Shown piece by piece: positions 17,149 through 25,726 of a DNA stretch of 41,492 nucleotides. A program made the position numbers and the translations under genes. The first letter of the stretch is position 1; the number at the start of each line of letters is the position of its first letter. The notes below the pieces were generated by a model. The model was given only the letters and a program-made list of their open reading frames with translations, had not been told where the DNA came from and did not search any database. Source of the DNA: an uncultured bacterium (GTDB lineage Bacteria; Planctomycetota; Phycisphaerae; Phycisphaerales; SM1A02); contig CAIKXA010000028.1 of assembly GCA_903831295.1 (NCBI GenBank), forward strand, positions 1-41,492. Reading direction: 5' to 3'.

Positions 17149-17709
17149 TTATCCAAACAAGGCGCGCAACAGCAACTGAGTAAGTCCCGCCGCCACACCC
17201 GCGGCAAGATCATCAATCACAATTCCAGCACCGCCGTGAAATTTCTGCAAGCCACGAATTGGGGGCGGCTTGAGAATGTCAAACGCGCGGAACAAAAGAA
17301 ACGCGCTGCCTGCGGTGATCAGTCCATTATGTAAAGACGCCATGCCGCCCGCGGCAAGCCCCGGAGTCCACACCAACACAAGCGCCACTGCCTGCCCCGC
17401 AACTTCATCTATCACAACTTGCGATGGATCTTTTTTTCGAATCGCGCGCTCAGCCGCATCGCCCCACATCAAACACATCACCGTTGCAACAAACGCTACG
17501 CCCAACATGGTGGCCATCCACACGGAGTGCGAAACTCCAGACCAAGCTAAAAATGCAGCCAAAATCACTGGCGGAAGGCTTCCCCACGTGCCCGATGCTG
17601 GCCACATGTGTCCTAGTCCGCAGGCGGTCACGCCGCACCAACGCACAACGCCAAGCGATCTCAGTAACGCCTGTGGGCTCATTAATTTTTTTTGTTTCAG
17701 CCAACTCAC
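17149..17709 (-). CDS. pgpA: Phosphatidylglycerophosphatase A
   Basis: Membrane phosphatase that removes the phosphate from phosphatidylglycerol phosphate. The product has 186 residues. Signature segments: GLGHMWPASGTWGSLPPV (GLGxxPxxPGTxGS), KDPSQVVIDEVAGQ, and FRAFDILKPPPIRGLQKF followed by GGAGIVIDDLAAGV with the catalytic acidic pair. The gene directly follows pgsA on the same strand (34-61 nt gap), so synthesis and dephosphorylation of phosphatidylglycerol phosphate are co-encoded. GTG 17709 or ATG 17682 may be the start; neither has a strong ribosome binding site. Confidence 0.95.
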   Translation of the reverse strand: MSWLKQKKLMSPQALLRSLGVVRWCGVTACGLGHMWPASGTWGSLPPVILAAFLAWSGVSHSVWMATMLGVAFVATVMCLMWGDAAERAIRKKDPSQVVIDEVAGQAVALVLVWTPGLAAGGMASLHNGLITAGSAFLLFRAFDILKPPPIRGLQKFHGGAGIVIDDLAAGVAAGLTQLLLRALFG

Positions 17710-17743
17710 AGCGCACCCGCAAAATATTTATTTACTTCGTAGA

Positions 17744-18406
17744 TCAATGGGGCGCCCTTGCATTGGTATTTCCATTGTCCGGACCTCGCAACAACGACCC
17801 CGCGCGCCAAAGCGCTGGAATGCCGCTCAACGCGGTCAACACCACCGCCATCCATAACACCACTTGATGGCCCACCCGGCAAAAATCGTAATTCATGATC
17901 CAAGTTTCACTGGCGGCGAACACGCACCATGGACCGGCGACGCTTTGCATGAACATTTTGGCCTTGCCAAATCGATCCGCTGGAAATGGCTTTCCCATGC
18001 CCTCCAAAAATCCGCGCACGCTGGTCACCAACAATTCACGCGCCACCATGACAACCACCATCCACGCGGCAACGCCGCTTCCAACAATTCGTGAATCTGT
18101 TGAACCGGCCGCCAATCCTGGCGCCGCCAAGAAAATAAAAGTTCCAAGTATTAAAACTTTGTCCACAAAAGGATCCATCACGCGGCCATAGGCGGTCACC
18201 ACATTCCAGCGCCGCGCAAGCCAGCCGTCCAGTACATCTGACAGCGCTGCAGTGACAAAAATCCCGCACACCCACCAACCCAGCGCACCGCGATCCAGAA
18301 GCGGGGTTCGACTGAGAATGTCCAAAAGCACAAGTGTCGCTGCGGCAAAAAGCAACCTCACCGAGGTGATGGCGTTGGGCAGAATTTTCCACCACTGCGT
18401 AAGCAT
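17744..18406 (-). CDS. pgsA: CDP-diacylglycerol-glycerol-3-phosphate 3-phosphatidyltransferase
   Basis: Integral membrane enzyme making phosphatidylglycerol phosphate from CDP-diacylglycerol. It has 220 residues from ATG 18406, where ILPNAITSVRLL, the usual N-terminus, begins. The CDP-alcohol phosphotransferase motif is complete: D-G-x2-A-R-x8-G-x3-D-x3-D, seen as DGWLARRWNVVTAYGRVMDP plus the final FVDK. Several hydrophobic helices follow, with RELLVTSVRG typical of PgsA. It leads the pgsA-pgpA pair and is divergent from nuoJ across a 310-nt gap. Confidence 0.94.
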   Translation of the reverse strand: MLTQWWKILPNAITSVRLLFAAATLVLLDILSRTPLLDRGALGWWVCGIFVTAALSDVLDGWLARRWNVVTAYGRVMDPFVDKVLILGTFIFLAAPGLAAGSTDSRIVGSGVAAWMVVVMVARELLVTSVRGFLEGMGKPFPADRFGKAKMFMQSVAGPWCVFAASETWIMNYDFCRVGHQVVLWMAVVLTALSGIPALWRAGSLLRGPDNGNTNARAPH

Positions 18407-18716
18407 TGTGGCACTGTAACCCACTCGGACAGGGGCGGTTGAATGAGTTGTTACAAACCCCAAGCCACATTGAATTTGCAACCAAAGCCCGACAAAATAA
18501 ATATAAATTTCCTTGTCAATTTGCGCGCAAAATCACCAATGCTGCATCCTGCCAACGCCACAGGGCGGCGCCACAAAATCAAGTCTAAAAAATCATTTCC
18601 ACTGCTTGCGATGAGCCCAAACGCCGCTTACTCTCCCTCGCTCACCGCAGGAAGGAGTCCTGCGATTCACTCCACAAACTTAAACGCACTGAACGCGAAT
18701 CACCCGTCCACACTCA
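18407..18716. promoter_or_regulatory. Divergent intergenic region pgsA / nuoJ with SD-like hairpin
   Basis: 310 nt without a convincing gene. It must hold the promoters of pgsA (minus) and of the nuoJKLMN operon (plus). The one clear structure is a hairpin, CGCAGGA (18646-18652), loop AGGAG, TCCTGCG (18658-18664), in the nuoJ leader about 50 nt before the start codon. The loop is a Shine-Dalgarno sequence without a start codon at a usable distance. An AT-rich stretch lies at about 18496-18515. Confidence 0.5.
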
Positions 18717-19703
18717 ATGCCACTTCTTCCTTTCTATATCGCAAGCGCCGTCGCAGCATTTGGGTTGCTTTATATTTTGCGACCAAGCAAACCTTCGCTG
18801 CGTCGCGGCGGCGCCGTTGTGGCGCTAGCGGGCGCGGGAATTTTCATAAGTGAAGCTCTGCGACTTGCGGGTCCCCCATCAGCTGGCGTTCCAATCGCTC
18901 TTCTTATTGCGCTTGTTGTGATTGGCTTGTACGCCGCGGTGCGAGTGATCACCCATCCGCGGCCCGTGTTCGCGGCGTTGTATTTCATTGTCACCGTGGT
19001 GGCCTCAGCCGTTATTTTCCTGCTTTTACAAGCGGAATTCATGGCATTTGCACTGATTATTGTGTATGCCGGCGCGATCTTAATCACCTATATGTTCGTG
19101 CTCATGTTGGCGGATCAAGGTCCGCGCGATTCCATTGGCCACATTGATGATGACAGTGATTACGACCGTGTTCCACGCGAGCCCATGGCCGCGGTGTTGG
19201 TTGGATTTATTTTATTGGGAACGCTCGCGGCGGTTGTGGAGCGCATACCAAGCACCGCAGTTCTTGCTGAGTCAAGCCTTGAGCAAAAAGTGGCGCGCCA
19301 ACAATCTGAAGCCCTTGTGATGATGCCCAAGCATTTGCTGAACATTGTCAAGCGCGGCGACTCCACCGCTGTCTCGGTCACTGTGGCTCCAAACGCCGCA
19401 ATTCATGGCAGCATTGTGCAAACGCAAGTGACGCAAGCCGACGGCACTGTGAAAAATGTCGCGGTGGACGCGGCGGGAAAAATTGACAACACGCAGATGG
19501 TCGGCCTTGATCTTGTGGCGCGCTATCCAGCGAGCTTGGAACTGGCGGGAATCATCTTGCTCATGGCCATGTTTGGCGCGGTGGTTTTAGCGCGCCGTCA
19601 AATTGAATTTGGCGAGGACGAAGCGCGCGACGCCGCCGGTCTTCGCCGCATTGTTCTTGATGTTCCCGATCACGAGCGCGCCGCTCCCGGAGGCCGCGCA
19701 TGA
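18717..19703 (+). CDS. nuoJ: NADH-quinone oxidoreductase subunit J, extended
   Basis: Membrane subunit of respiratory complex I. The conserved core lies in about residues 59-136: IGLYAAVRVITHPRPVFAAL, the third-helix FALIIVYAGAI and YMFVLMLADQG. The protein has 328 residues, against 165-200 in most bacteria. The extra length comes from about 55 N-terminal residues with one or two added hydrophobic segments, and from a soluble insertion (about residues 180-285) between the fourth helix (AVLVGFILLGTLAAVV) and the last helix (GIILLMAMFGAVVLARRQIE). The stop overlaps the nuoK start (ATGA). The gene begins an operon of its own: the NADH-side genes nuoA-I are not upstream of it. Confidence 0.93.
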   Translation: MPLLPFYIASAVAAFGLLYILRPSKPSLRRGGAVVALAGAGIFISEALRLAGPPSAGVPIALLIALVVIGLYAAVRVITHPRPVFAALYFIVTVVASAVIFLLLQAEFMAFALIIVYAGAILITYMFVLMLADQGPRDSIGHIDDDSDYDRVPREPMAAVLVGFILLGTLAAVVERIPSTAVLAESSLEQKVARQQSEALVMMPKHLLNIVKRGDSTAVSVTVAPNAAIHGSIVQTQVTQADGTVKNVAVDAAGKIDNTQMVGLDLVARYPASLELAGIILLMAMFGAVVLARRQIEFGEDEARDAAGLRRIVLDVPDHERAAPGGRA

Positions 19704-20038
19704 CACATCTTTTAGCGGCCAGTCAATTCGGCGCTTCTCACGCGGTCACAATCACATTGGCCATGAGCGCGCTTCTGTTCACCATTGGACTGGTTGGATT
19801 TCTAGTGCGACGCAACATGATTCTTATGTTCCTGTGCACTGAAATCATGTTCCAAGCCGCGGCTCTGGCCTTCATTGCATTTGGAAGAATGCGCATGGAT
19901 ACGGGCGGACAAATCTTTGTTATTTTTATTTTGACCATCGCCGCGGCCGAGGCGGCCCTGGCGCTTGGACTTGTCATTCTTCTATTTCGCCGCAAAGAAA
20001 CGCTTAGTTCAGAGGCGTGGTCGGAGTTGCACGAATGA
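19700..20038 (+). CDS. nuoK: NADH-quinone oxidoreductase subunit K
   Basis: 112 residues, the usual NuoK/ND4L length. Three membrane helices: ITLAMSALLFTIGLVGFLV, ILMFLCTEIMFQAAALAFIA and IFVIFILTIAAAEAALALGL. The two conserved membrane glutamates of the proton path are present (in CTEIMF and AAAEAAL). It overlaps nuoJ and nuoL by ATGA at both ends, so translation is coupled. Confidence 0.96.
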   Translation: MTHLLAASQFGASHAVTITLAMSALLFTIGLVGFLVRRNMILMFLCTEIMFQAAALAFIAFGRMRMDTGGQIFVIFILTIAAAEAALALGLVILLFRRKETLSSEAWSELHE

Positions 20039-22230
20039 TTCCCATGCTTTCAATCACAGACACACACGCAGATTCACCAGCGCACGCGGTGGTCACGGCC
20101 ATCGTGAACGCAATCCCATCGCCAGAACTTGGATGGACTGGCTGGATTCTTTTGCTTCCAGCAATTTCAGTTGTGTTGACCGGCTTGTGCTGCGCGTTGC
20201 GCGTAAAAAGCAAACTTCCAGGCTGGATCACCGTGCTGGCGCTCGCAGGCTCATTCGCGCTTGTGTTGAAATTATATTTCTTGCGCGGCGACGCGGGTGC
20301 GCCAGTCGTTGTGCACTTGTGGGACTGGATGAATTTCAGCTGGGGTGATCAAAACAAATGGCACGCACTGCAAGCAGATGTCAGCTTGTATGTGGACAGC
20401 CTCACGTTGTTCTGGCTGCTCTTTGTCACTGGCCTTGGAACGCTCATCGCCATTTACGCGACTGAATATATGGAGGCCGATGTTGGCAAGGGCTACGCGC
20501 GCTTCTTCAACGGCGTGAGTATTTTCATTTTGGCCATGTGCACATTGGTCATGGCTGACAACTTGATTTTGCTGTATTTAGGCTGGGAAGGCGTGGGTTT
20601 GGCTAGCTACTTATTGGTTGGCTACTACTACAAAAAACCATCCGCCGTGGCCGCGGGCAAGAAGGCGTTCATTGTCAATCGCGTAGGCGACCTTGGCTTA
20701 GCCGTTGGTATTTGGTTGATCTGGGTCAACTACGGAACAATTGAATTCAACACGCTCTTTCAAGTCTGGCAAGACATGGAGCGTGGCGTTGGTGGTTTCG
20801 ACAAGTCGCTGATTCCATATTGCCTGATGCTTGGCGCGTTTGGAAAAAGCGCGCAGCTTCCGTTGTACGTCTGGTTGCCAGACGCCATGGAAGGACCAAC
20901 TCCAGTATCCGCGCTTATTCACGCCGCAACCATGGTGACCGCTGGCGTGTACTTGATCGCCCGCACATATCCGCTGTTCACCTTGCATCCAGACGCGCTT
21001 GCAACCGTTGCGTGGGTTGGCGGATTAACGGCCCTCTTCTCCGCCACCATTGGCATGGCGCAATATGATTTCAAACGCGTCTTCGCCTACAGCACCATTA
21101 GCCAACTGGGATACATGTTCATGGGCTTGGGTGTTGGAACAACTTTTGGCGCGGCCTATCACACGCTTACACACGCTTTCTTCAAGGCTTTGTTGTTCCT
21201 CACAGCGGGCGCCATCATGCACGGCTTCGCGGGACAACTTGATTTGCGCAAACTGTCTGGTCTGCGCAAAGTTCCTGGCTTCAAAATTGTTTCATGGACG
21301 ATGCTCATTGGCTGTCTGTGGCTTTCTGCCTTTCCATATTCAGCGGGAATGCTGTCAAAAGACGTCATTTTGGTGCAGGCTCTCGGTGGCAAGGACCACG
21401 GATTTGTGTGGCTGGGTTGGATTGGCTTGATCACCGCGGGCATGACGGCCTACTACGCGTTCCGTGTGTGGTTCCGCGTGTGCGCTGGTCCGGTGTTCTA
21501 CATGCCGGGCGAAGAAACACACGATGACCATGACACGCATGACGCGCATCACGATGATCACGGCGCGCAAATTGCCCACTCCGCCCCCGCCGCAAATAGC
21601 TCGCATGAATTTCACCCGCACGCCCCACGCTGGGCGATGAACGGCGTGCTCATTGTGATCATGCTTGGCGCGTTCGCCACTGGCATTCCTGGCTACATGG
21701 AAATGCGCGGTCAATCCAATTGGGCGCAAGTCATGATGGCGCACTCGTCCGCTTTCGCCGGAAGCGTGCAGGCGCATGTCACTGATGCGGTGAACTTTGG
21801 AATGAATCCACATCAGTTGGTGGAGCTCTTTGGCACCATCGCTTCGCTTGGTGGAATCGCGATCGCCATGTACTTCCATTTACTGCAACGCAAGTCCGCG
21901 GACAAACTTCGCGCGTGGTTGTTGGCGCACAATTCCATTCGCTGGATTCCAGTGGCCATGGAGAACAAGTGGTATGTCGATGAGTTCTATCACGCGTGCA
22001 TTCGTGGACCAGCATGGATCGCCGGACAGATTCTGCACTTCACAGACAAGCACGTGGTTGACGGCTTGATGGTCAATGGAATCGGCCGAATTCCAGCCGC
22101 GCTCGGACGCCTGTTTCAGCCGCTTTATAACGGTGTTTTACAGGGTTACGCCACCACCATGGCTGGCGGCGCCGCCCTTGTTGTGGCATGGGTTGTCTAT
22201 CGCTGGCTCACCAGTGGAGTGGGAGCATGA
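20035..22230 (+). CDS. nuoL: NADH-quinone oxidoreductase subunit L
   Basis: 731-residue antiporter-like proton-pumping subunit of complex I. The start ATG 20035 overlaps the nuoK stop (ATGA). Signature segments are GWEGVGLASYLLVGYYYKKP, FGKSAQLPLYVWLPDAMEGP, VSALIHAATMVTAGVYLIAR and YDFKRVFAYSTISQLGYMFM, with the membrane Lys, Glu and His of the family. The C-terminal half has a histidine- and aspartate-rich loop (about residues 493-535, EETHDDHDTHDAHHDDHGAQ) before the final part that carries the long lateral helix. Confidence 0.97.
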   Translation: MIPMLSITDTHADSPAHAVVTAIVNAIPSPELGWTGWILLLPAISVVLTGLCCALRVKSKLPGWITVLALAGSFALVLKLYFLRGDAGAPVVVHLWDWMNFSWGDQNKWHALQADVSLYVDSLTLFWLLFVTGLGTLIAIYATEYMEADVGKGYARFFNGVSIFILAMCTLVMADNLILLYLGWEGVGLASYLLVGYYYKKPSAVAAGKKAFIVNRVGDLGLAVGIWLIWVNYGTIEFNTLFQVWQDMERGVGGFDKSLIPYCLMLGAFGKSAQLPLYVWLPDAMEGPTPVSALIHAATMVTAGVYLIARTYPLFTLHPDALATVAWVGGLTALFSATIGMAQYDFKRVFAYSTISQLGYMFMGLGVGTTFGAAYHTLTHAFFKALLFLTAGAIMHGFAGQLDLRKLSGLRKVPGFKIVSWTMLIGCLWLSAFPYSAGMLSKDVILVQALGGKDHGFVWLGWIGLITAGMTAYYAFRVWFRVCAGPVFYMPGEETHDDHDTHDAHHDDHGAQIAHSAPAANSSHEFHPHAPRWAMNGVLIVIMLGAFATGIPGYMEMRGQSNWAQVMMAHSSAFAGSVQAHVTDAVNFGMNPHQLVELFGTIASLGGIAIAMYFHLLQRKSADKLRAWLLAHNSIRWIPVAMENKWYVDEFYHACIRGPAWIAGQILHFTDKHVVDGLMVNGIGRIPAALGRLFQPLYNGVLQGYATTMAGGAALVVAWVVYRWLTSGVGA

Positions 22231-23879
22231 TTCAATATCTTCTTCTACTTCTTCCAATCATCAGCGCGTTGGTGATTGTCCTAAGTTCGCAGCGCGCCGC
22301 CAAATGGATCGCGCTCATTGGATCAACCGCTTCGCTGATTGTCGCCGCCGTATTCGCGGTTCAATTTCCACATTGGACCACGGGCGGATTTTGGCCTGAT
22401 CTAAATACCTCGCCAATTCTTGGCAACTTCGGTGTTGATCTAAAAATTGGCGTTGACTCCGTCAGCCTTATGTTGGTGTTGCTCACCGTGTTCCTCACGC
22501 CGCTTGCAATCGCCGGAAGTTTCAGCGCTATCACAACGCGCATGCGCGAGTACTACGCGTGGTTCATGATCCTTGAAGCCAGCATGCTGCTGGCATTCAT
22601 GAGCCGAGACATTATTTTCTTCTACGTGGGATATGAATTCACTCTCATCCCCATGTTCTTCCTGATCAGCATTTGGGGCGGCCCAATGCGCGGACCTGCG
22701 GCGATCAAGTTCTTCATCTTCACATTCTTGGGCAGCGTGTTCACACTCACCTCGGTCATCTTCGTGGCGGTGCGCCACTTCGACAGCACTGGAACATGGA
22801 CATTCGCCATTGCGGACTTGGTGAAATTCTCCTCAACACAACTCAGCGCCAGGGAACAATTCTGGGTGTTCGTTGGCTTGATGAGCGGCTTTGCAATCAA
22901 GACTCCATTCTTTCCAACGCATGCGTGGCTGCCACTGGCGCATGATCAAGCTCCAACCGGCGGAAGCGTGGTTTTAGCTGGAATCCTGCTGAAATTGGGC
23001 ACATACGGAGTGTTCCGATTCGCCCTTCCCATGGCGCCAATCGGCGCGGTGGAATGCTCCACTTTCTTCGCCATTTTGGGAATCATCGCCATTCTGTACA
23101 TGAGCTTGGTGTGCTGGGTGCAGACCGACATCAAGAAGTTGATCGCCTATTCATCCGTCAGCCACATGGGTTTCGTGGTGCTTGGTTTGTTCGCGCTTAA
23201 TCCAATTGGCTTGCAAGGCGCGGTGATGTACATGGTCAACCACGGCCTCAGTACTGGCGCGTTGTTCTTGTGCATTGGAATGATGTACGAGCGCTACCAC
23301 ACCAAGGACATGGAACAACTTGGCGGACTGGTTTCCAAAATGCCAGTGTGGAGTTTCTTCATGATCATCTTCACTCTTTCAAGCGTGGGCTTGCCTGGCT
23401 TGAATGGTTTCGTGGGTGAATTCTTGTGCTTGATGGGCGCGTTCGTGGCTGAGCATGATCAGCCCGCTGGTTATCCCGGCGTGCTTGGTCCTTGGTACGC
23501 GGTCGTGGCCGCCATTGGATTAATTTTGGGCGCCATGTACTTGCTCATCATGCTGGGAAAAATTGTGTGGGGCTCGTTGCGCGAGCCGCACGGCCAAGAA
23601 CACGCGCAAGATCATGCTCAAGATCATGGCCAATCTCATGCACAGCACGCCGAGATTCAATTACCAACAGACTTAAACTTCCGCGAGATCGCAATCTTGG
23701 CTCCAATCGCATTGGCGTGCCTTGCGATTGGCTTGTATCCAAAGCCGCTCTTGAACGCTGTTGAACCTTGCGTCAAGGATGCGTTGGTGAATTATCCCGC
23801 GGTGATTGATCAATACAACGCCAAGCGTGGGCTTGTGAATCCTGGCACGCCCGTGAAACAAGCGGAGGCCAAACCATGA
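22227..23879 (+). CDS. nuoM: NADH-quinone oxidoreductase subunit M
   Basis: 550-residue antiporter-like subunit of complex I, starting at ATG 22227 within the nuoL stop (ATGA). Signature segments include GVDSVSLMLVLLTVFLTPL, YVGYEFTLIPMFFLI with the conserved Glu, IKTPFFPTHAWLPLAHDQAP, GGSVVLAGILLKLGTYG and DIKKLIAYSSVSHMGFVVLG. A histidine-rich loop (REPHGQEHAQDHAQDHGQSH, about residues 452-478) precedes the last helices. The stop overlaps the nuoN start by ATGA. Confidence 0.97.
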   Translation: MIQYLLLLLPIISALVIVLSSQRAAKWIALIGSTASLIVAAVFAVQFPHWTTGGFWPDLNTSPILGNFGVDLKIGVDSVSLMLVLLTVFLTPLAIAGSFSAITTRMREYYAWFMILEASMLLAFMSRDIIFFYVGYEFTLIPMFFLISIWGGPMRGPAAIKFFIFTFLGSVFTLTSVIFVAVRHFDSTGTWTFAIADLVKFSSTQLSAREQFWVFVGLMSGFAIKTPFFPTHAWLPLAHDQAPTGGSVVLAGILLKLGTYGVFRFALPMAPIGAVECSTFFAILGIIAILYMSLVCWVQTDIKKLIAYSSVSHMGFVVLGLFALNPIGLQGAVMYMVNHGLSTGALFLCIGMMYERYHTKDMEQLGGLVSKMPVWSFFMIIFTLSSVGLPGLNGFVGEFLCLMGAFVAEHDQPAGYPGVLGPWYAVVAAIGLILGAMYLLIMLGKIVWGSLREPHGQEHAQDHAQDHGQSHAQHAEIQLPTDLNFREIAILAPIALACLAIGLYPKPLLNAVEPCVKDALVNYPAVIDQYNAKRGLVNPGTPVKQAEAKP

Positions 23880-25558
23880 GTTCTTTCCTTCCAATGGGGC
23901 CAAAAATACTTGTATTGACCCCTGAAATCATCGTTTTTGGTGGAAGCGTTGTCACCAGCATTATTGGCTTAAGCCGCAGCAAAACTTTGCGAAAGTCCGT
24001 GCCACTTCTTGCGGCGATCACATTGCTCGCCTCATTGGTGGCTCTTGCAATGGGCTATTCACACGAGTCCGCAGAGCAAGCCGGCGTGCTTATGCCGCAC
24101 TTCAACAAGATCATCAAGGCGATTATTTTGGTGGTGGGCATTGGCCTTGTCGCGATTTCAGTTGGTCATATTGATCGCCGCATGGAAGAGGCCGTGGCTC
24201 GTGGCGCAACAACATTTGATCCCATGCGCGTGGTGCGTGGAGAATTTTATTCATTCATGTTGCTCAGCATTTGTGGAGCCATGCTTATTCCAGGCAGCCC
24301 AGATTTAATTTGGCTTTTCTTGGCGCTTGAGCTGACAAGTTTGCCAACCTACATCATGGTTGCCATGAGCCGCGGAACACGCCGCGCTCAAGAAGCCGCC
24401 GTGAAATATTTCTTCCTTGGCGCCATGAGCACGGCCATCTTCTTATACGGCTTCGCGCTTATCTATGGAAGCACTGGATCGCTCCAACTTTCAACCATCC
24501 GCGAGGTGTTCGCCGATCAATCAGCGCGTGGCGGTATTGACACGCTGGGAATCACAGGACTCATTCTTTGCATTCTTGGCTTCTGCTACAAGTTGGCCGC
24601 CGCACCAATGCATTTCTATGCGCCAGATGTGTATGAAGGCGCCGCCAATCCTGTCACAGGCTTCCTCTCGTTCATTCCTAAAATCGCTGGTTTTTCGGCG
24701 CTTGCCGTGCTTTTAAGCACCGTGGGTTGGTCTAGCCACGCGGGCTTCTCGGAAACCGGTGCGCCTATCAATGGATTACCCGCGCCAATTCTTGCCACGC
24801 TATGGATGATCTGCGCGCTCACCATGACGCTTGGAAATATCGGAGCCCTCTTACAAAAATCCGTCAAGAGAATGTTGGCTTACAGCAGCATCTCTCACTC
24901 GGGCTACATGGTTCTTGCGATCATCGCCGGACCTGGTCTAGGCTTTGAGGCGCTGCTGTTTTATCTGATCAGCTATGGCGTCACCAATCTTGCGATCTTT
25001 GGCGCGCTTTCAGGATTGCAAAAACGCGGCGAAGATGTTGAAAGTTTCGAGGAACTCAGCGGCATTGGTCGCCGCTATCCCGGACTCGCCGCATGGCTTG
25101 CGATTGGATCTGGCTCGCTCATGGGAATGCCACCACTTCTTGGTTTCTGGGCGAAGCTGATGTTGTTCATGGCGGGTGTTCAAGCTGGACACACACCACT
25201 GGTCATCATCGCCGCCATCAACAGCGCCGTGAGCGTTTGGTATTACCTGAGACTGATTGGCGTTCCATCTTTGTCACCGCCAGGCACATCTTCCGAAGGC
25301 GTGACCAAGGGACCAAGTTCATGGCCACGATTCGCTGGCGCCGTTGCCTCCGTGGCGGTCATTCTTTTGCCTTTGTTTGCCTCTCGCATTCTTGGCAATA
25401 GCGCTGAATTTGCGCCCACAAACGCCAAACCAACCTCTGCCACCACCCCCACGGCGCCAGTCGCTACCCCCAAGCAGACCACTGAAAATTCCCGGCAAGA
25501 AACACCGCGCCAAGACAATACGCAAATTGCGCTACACTCTTCGCCCACGCGGCTGTAG
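23876..25558 (+). CDS. nuoN: NADH-quinone oxidoreductase subunit N
   Basis: 560-residue third antiporter-like subunit of complex I. MLLSICGAMLIPGSPDLIWL, LELTSLPTYIMVAMSRG, EAAVKYFFLGAMSTAIFLYG, FYAPDVYEGAANPVTGFLSF and RMLAYSSISHSGYMVLAI are NuoN signatures. After the last helix (about residue 510) comes a tail of about 45 residues, rich in Pro, Thr and Ala, not usual for NuoN. The stop TAG (25556-25558) lies inside the tRNA-Arg gene, which begins at 25549. nuoN is the last gene of the nuoJKLMN chain. Confidence 0.96.
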   Translation: MSSFLPMGPKILVLTPEIIVFGGSVVTSIIGLSRSKTLRKSVPLLAAITLLASLVALAMGYSHESAEQAGVLMPHFNKIIKAIILVVGIGLVAISVGHIDRRMEEAVARGATTFDPMRVVRGEFYSFMLLSICGAMLIPGSPDLIWLFLALELTSLPTYIMVAMSRGTRRAQEAAVKYFFLGAMSTAIFLYGFALIYGSTGSLQLSTIREVFADQSARGGIDTLGITGLILCILGFCYKLAAAPMHFYAPDVYEGAANPVTGFLSFIPKIAGFSALAVLLSTVGWSSHAGFSETGAPINGLPAPILATLWMICALTMTLGNIGALLQKSVKRMLAYSSISHSGYMVLAIIAGPGLGFEALLFYLISYGVTNLAIFGALSGLQKRGEDVESFEELSGIGRRYPGLAAWLAIGSGSLMGMPPLLGFWAKLMLFMAGVQAGHTPLVIIAAINSAVSVWYYLRLIGVPSLSPPGTSSEGVTKGPSSWPRFAGAVASVAVILLPLFASRILGNSAEFAPTNAKPTSATTPTAPVATPKQTTENSRQETPRQDNTQIALHSSPTRL

Positions 25559-25622
25559 CTCAATTGGATAGAGCACAAGCCTACGAAGCTTGGGGTTGCA
25601 GGTTCGAGTCCTGCCAGCCGCG
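25549..25622 (+). tRNA. tRNA-Arg (anticodon ACG)
   Basis: A full cloverleaf can be drawn: acceptor stem GCGGCTG / CAGCCGC, D arm GCTC...GAGC, anticodon stem CAAGC / GCTTG with loop CTACGAA (anticodon ACG, to be edited to ICG by TadA), a short variable loop GGGTT, and T arm GCAGG-TTCGAGT-CCTGC. The discriminator base is G, and no CCA is encoded. The first ten bases are also the last codons and stop of nuoN, so the tRNA is probably cut from the nuo transcript or has a promoter inside nuoN. Confidence 0.96.
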
Positions 25623-25726
25623 CTTACTTTATTCCGCGTGAATTTGAAATCGGTCCGCTTGCAAGTCATAGCGGCGCTCACGGCAACGCATGGGGAACAC
25701 ACTCACAAACTCTTGAGGAATTCCAG

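Noticed and set aside
18443-18853. 136-codon frame upstream of and overlapping nuoJ
   Set aside because: Its composition is that of a shadow frame and it overlaps the clear nuoJ start in another frame.
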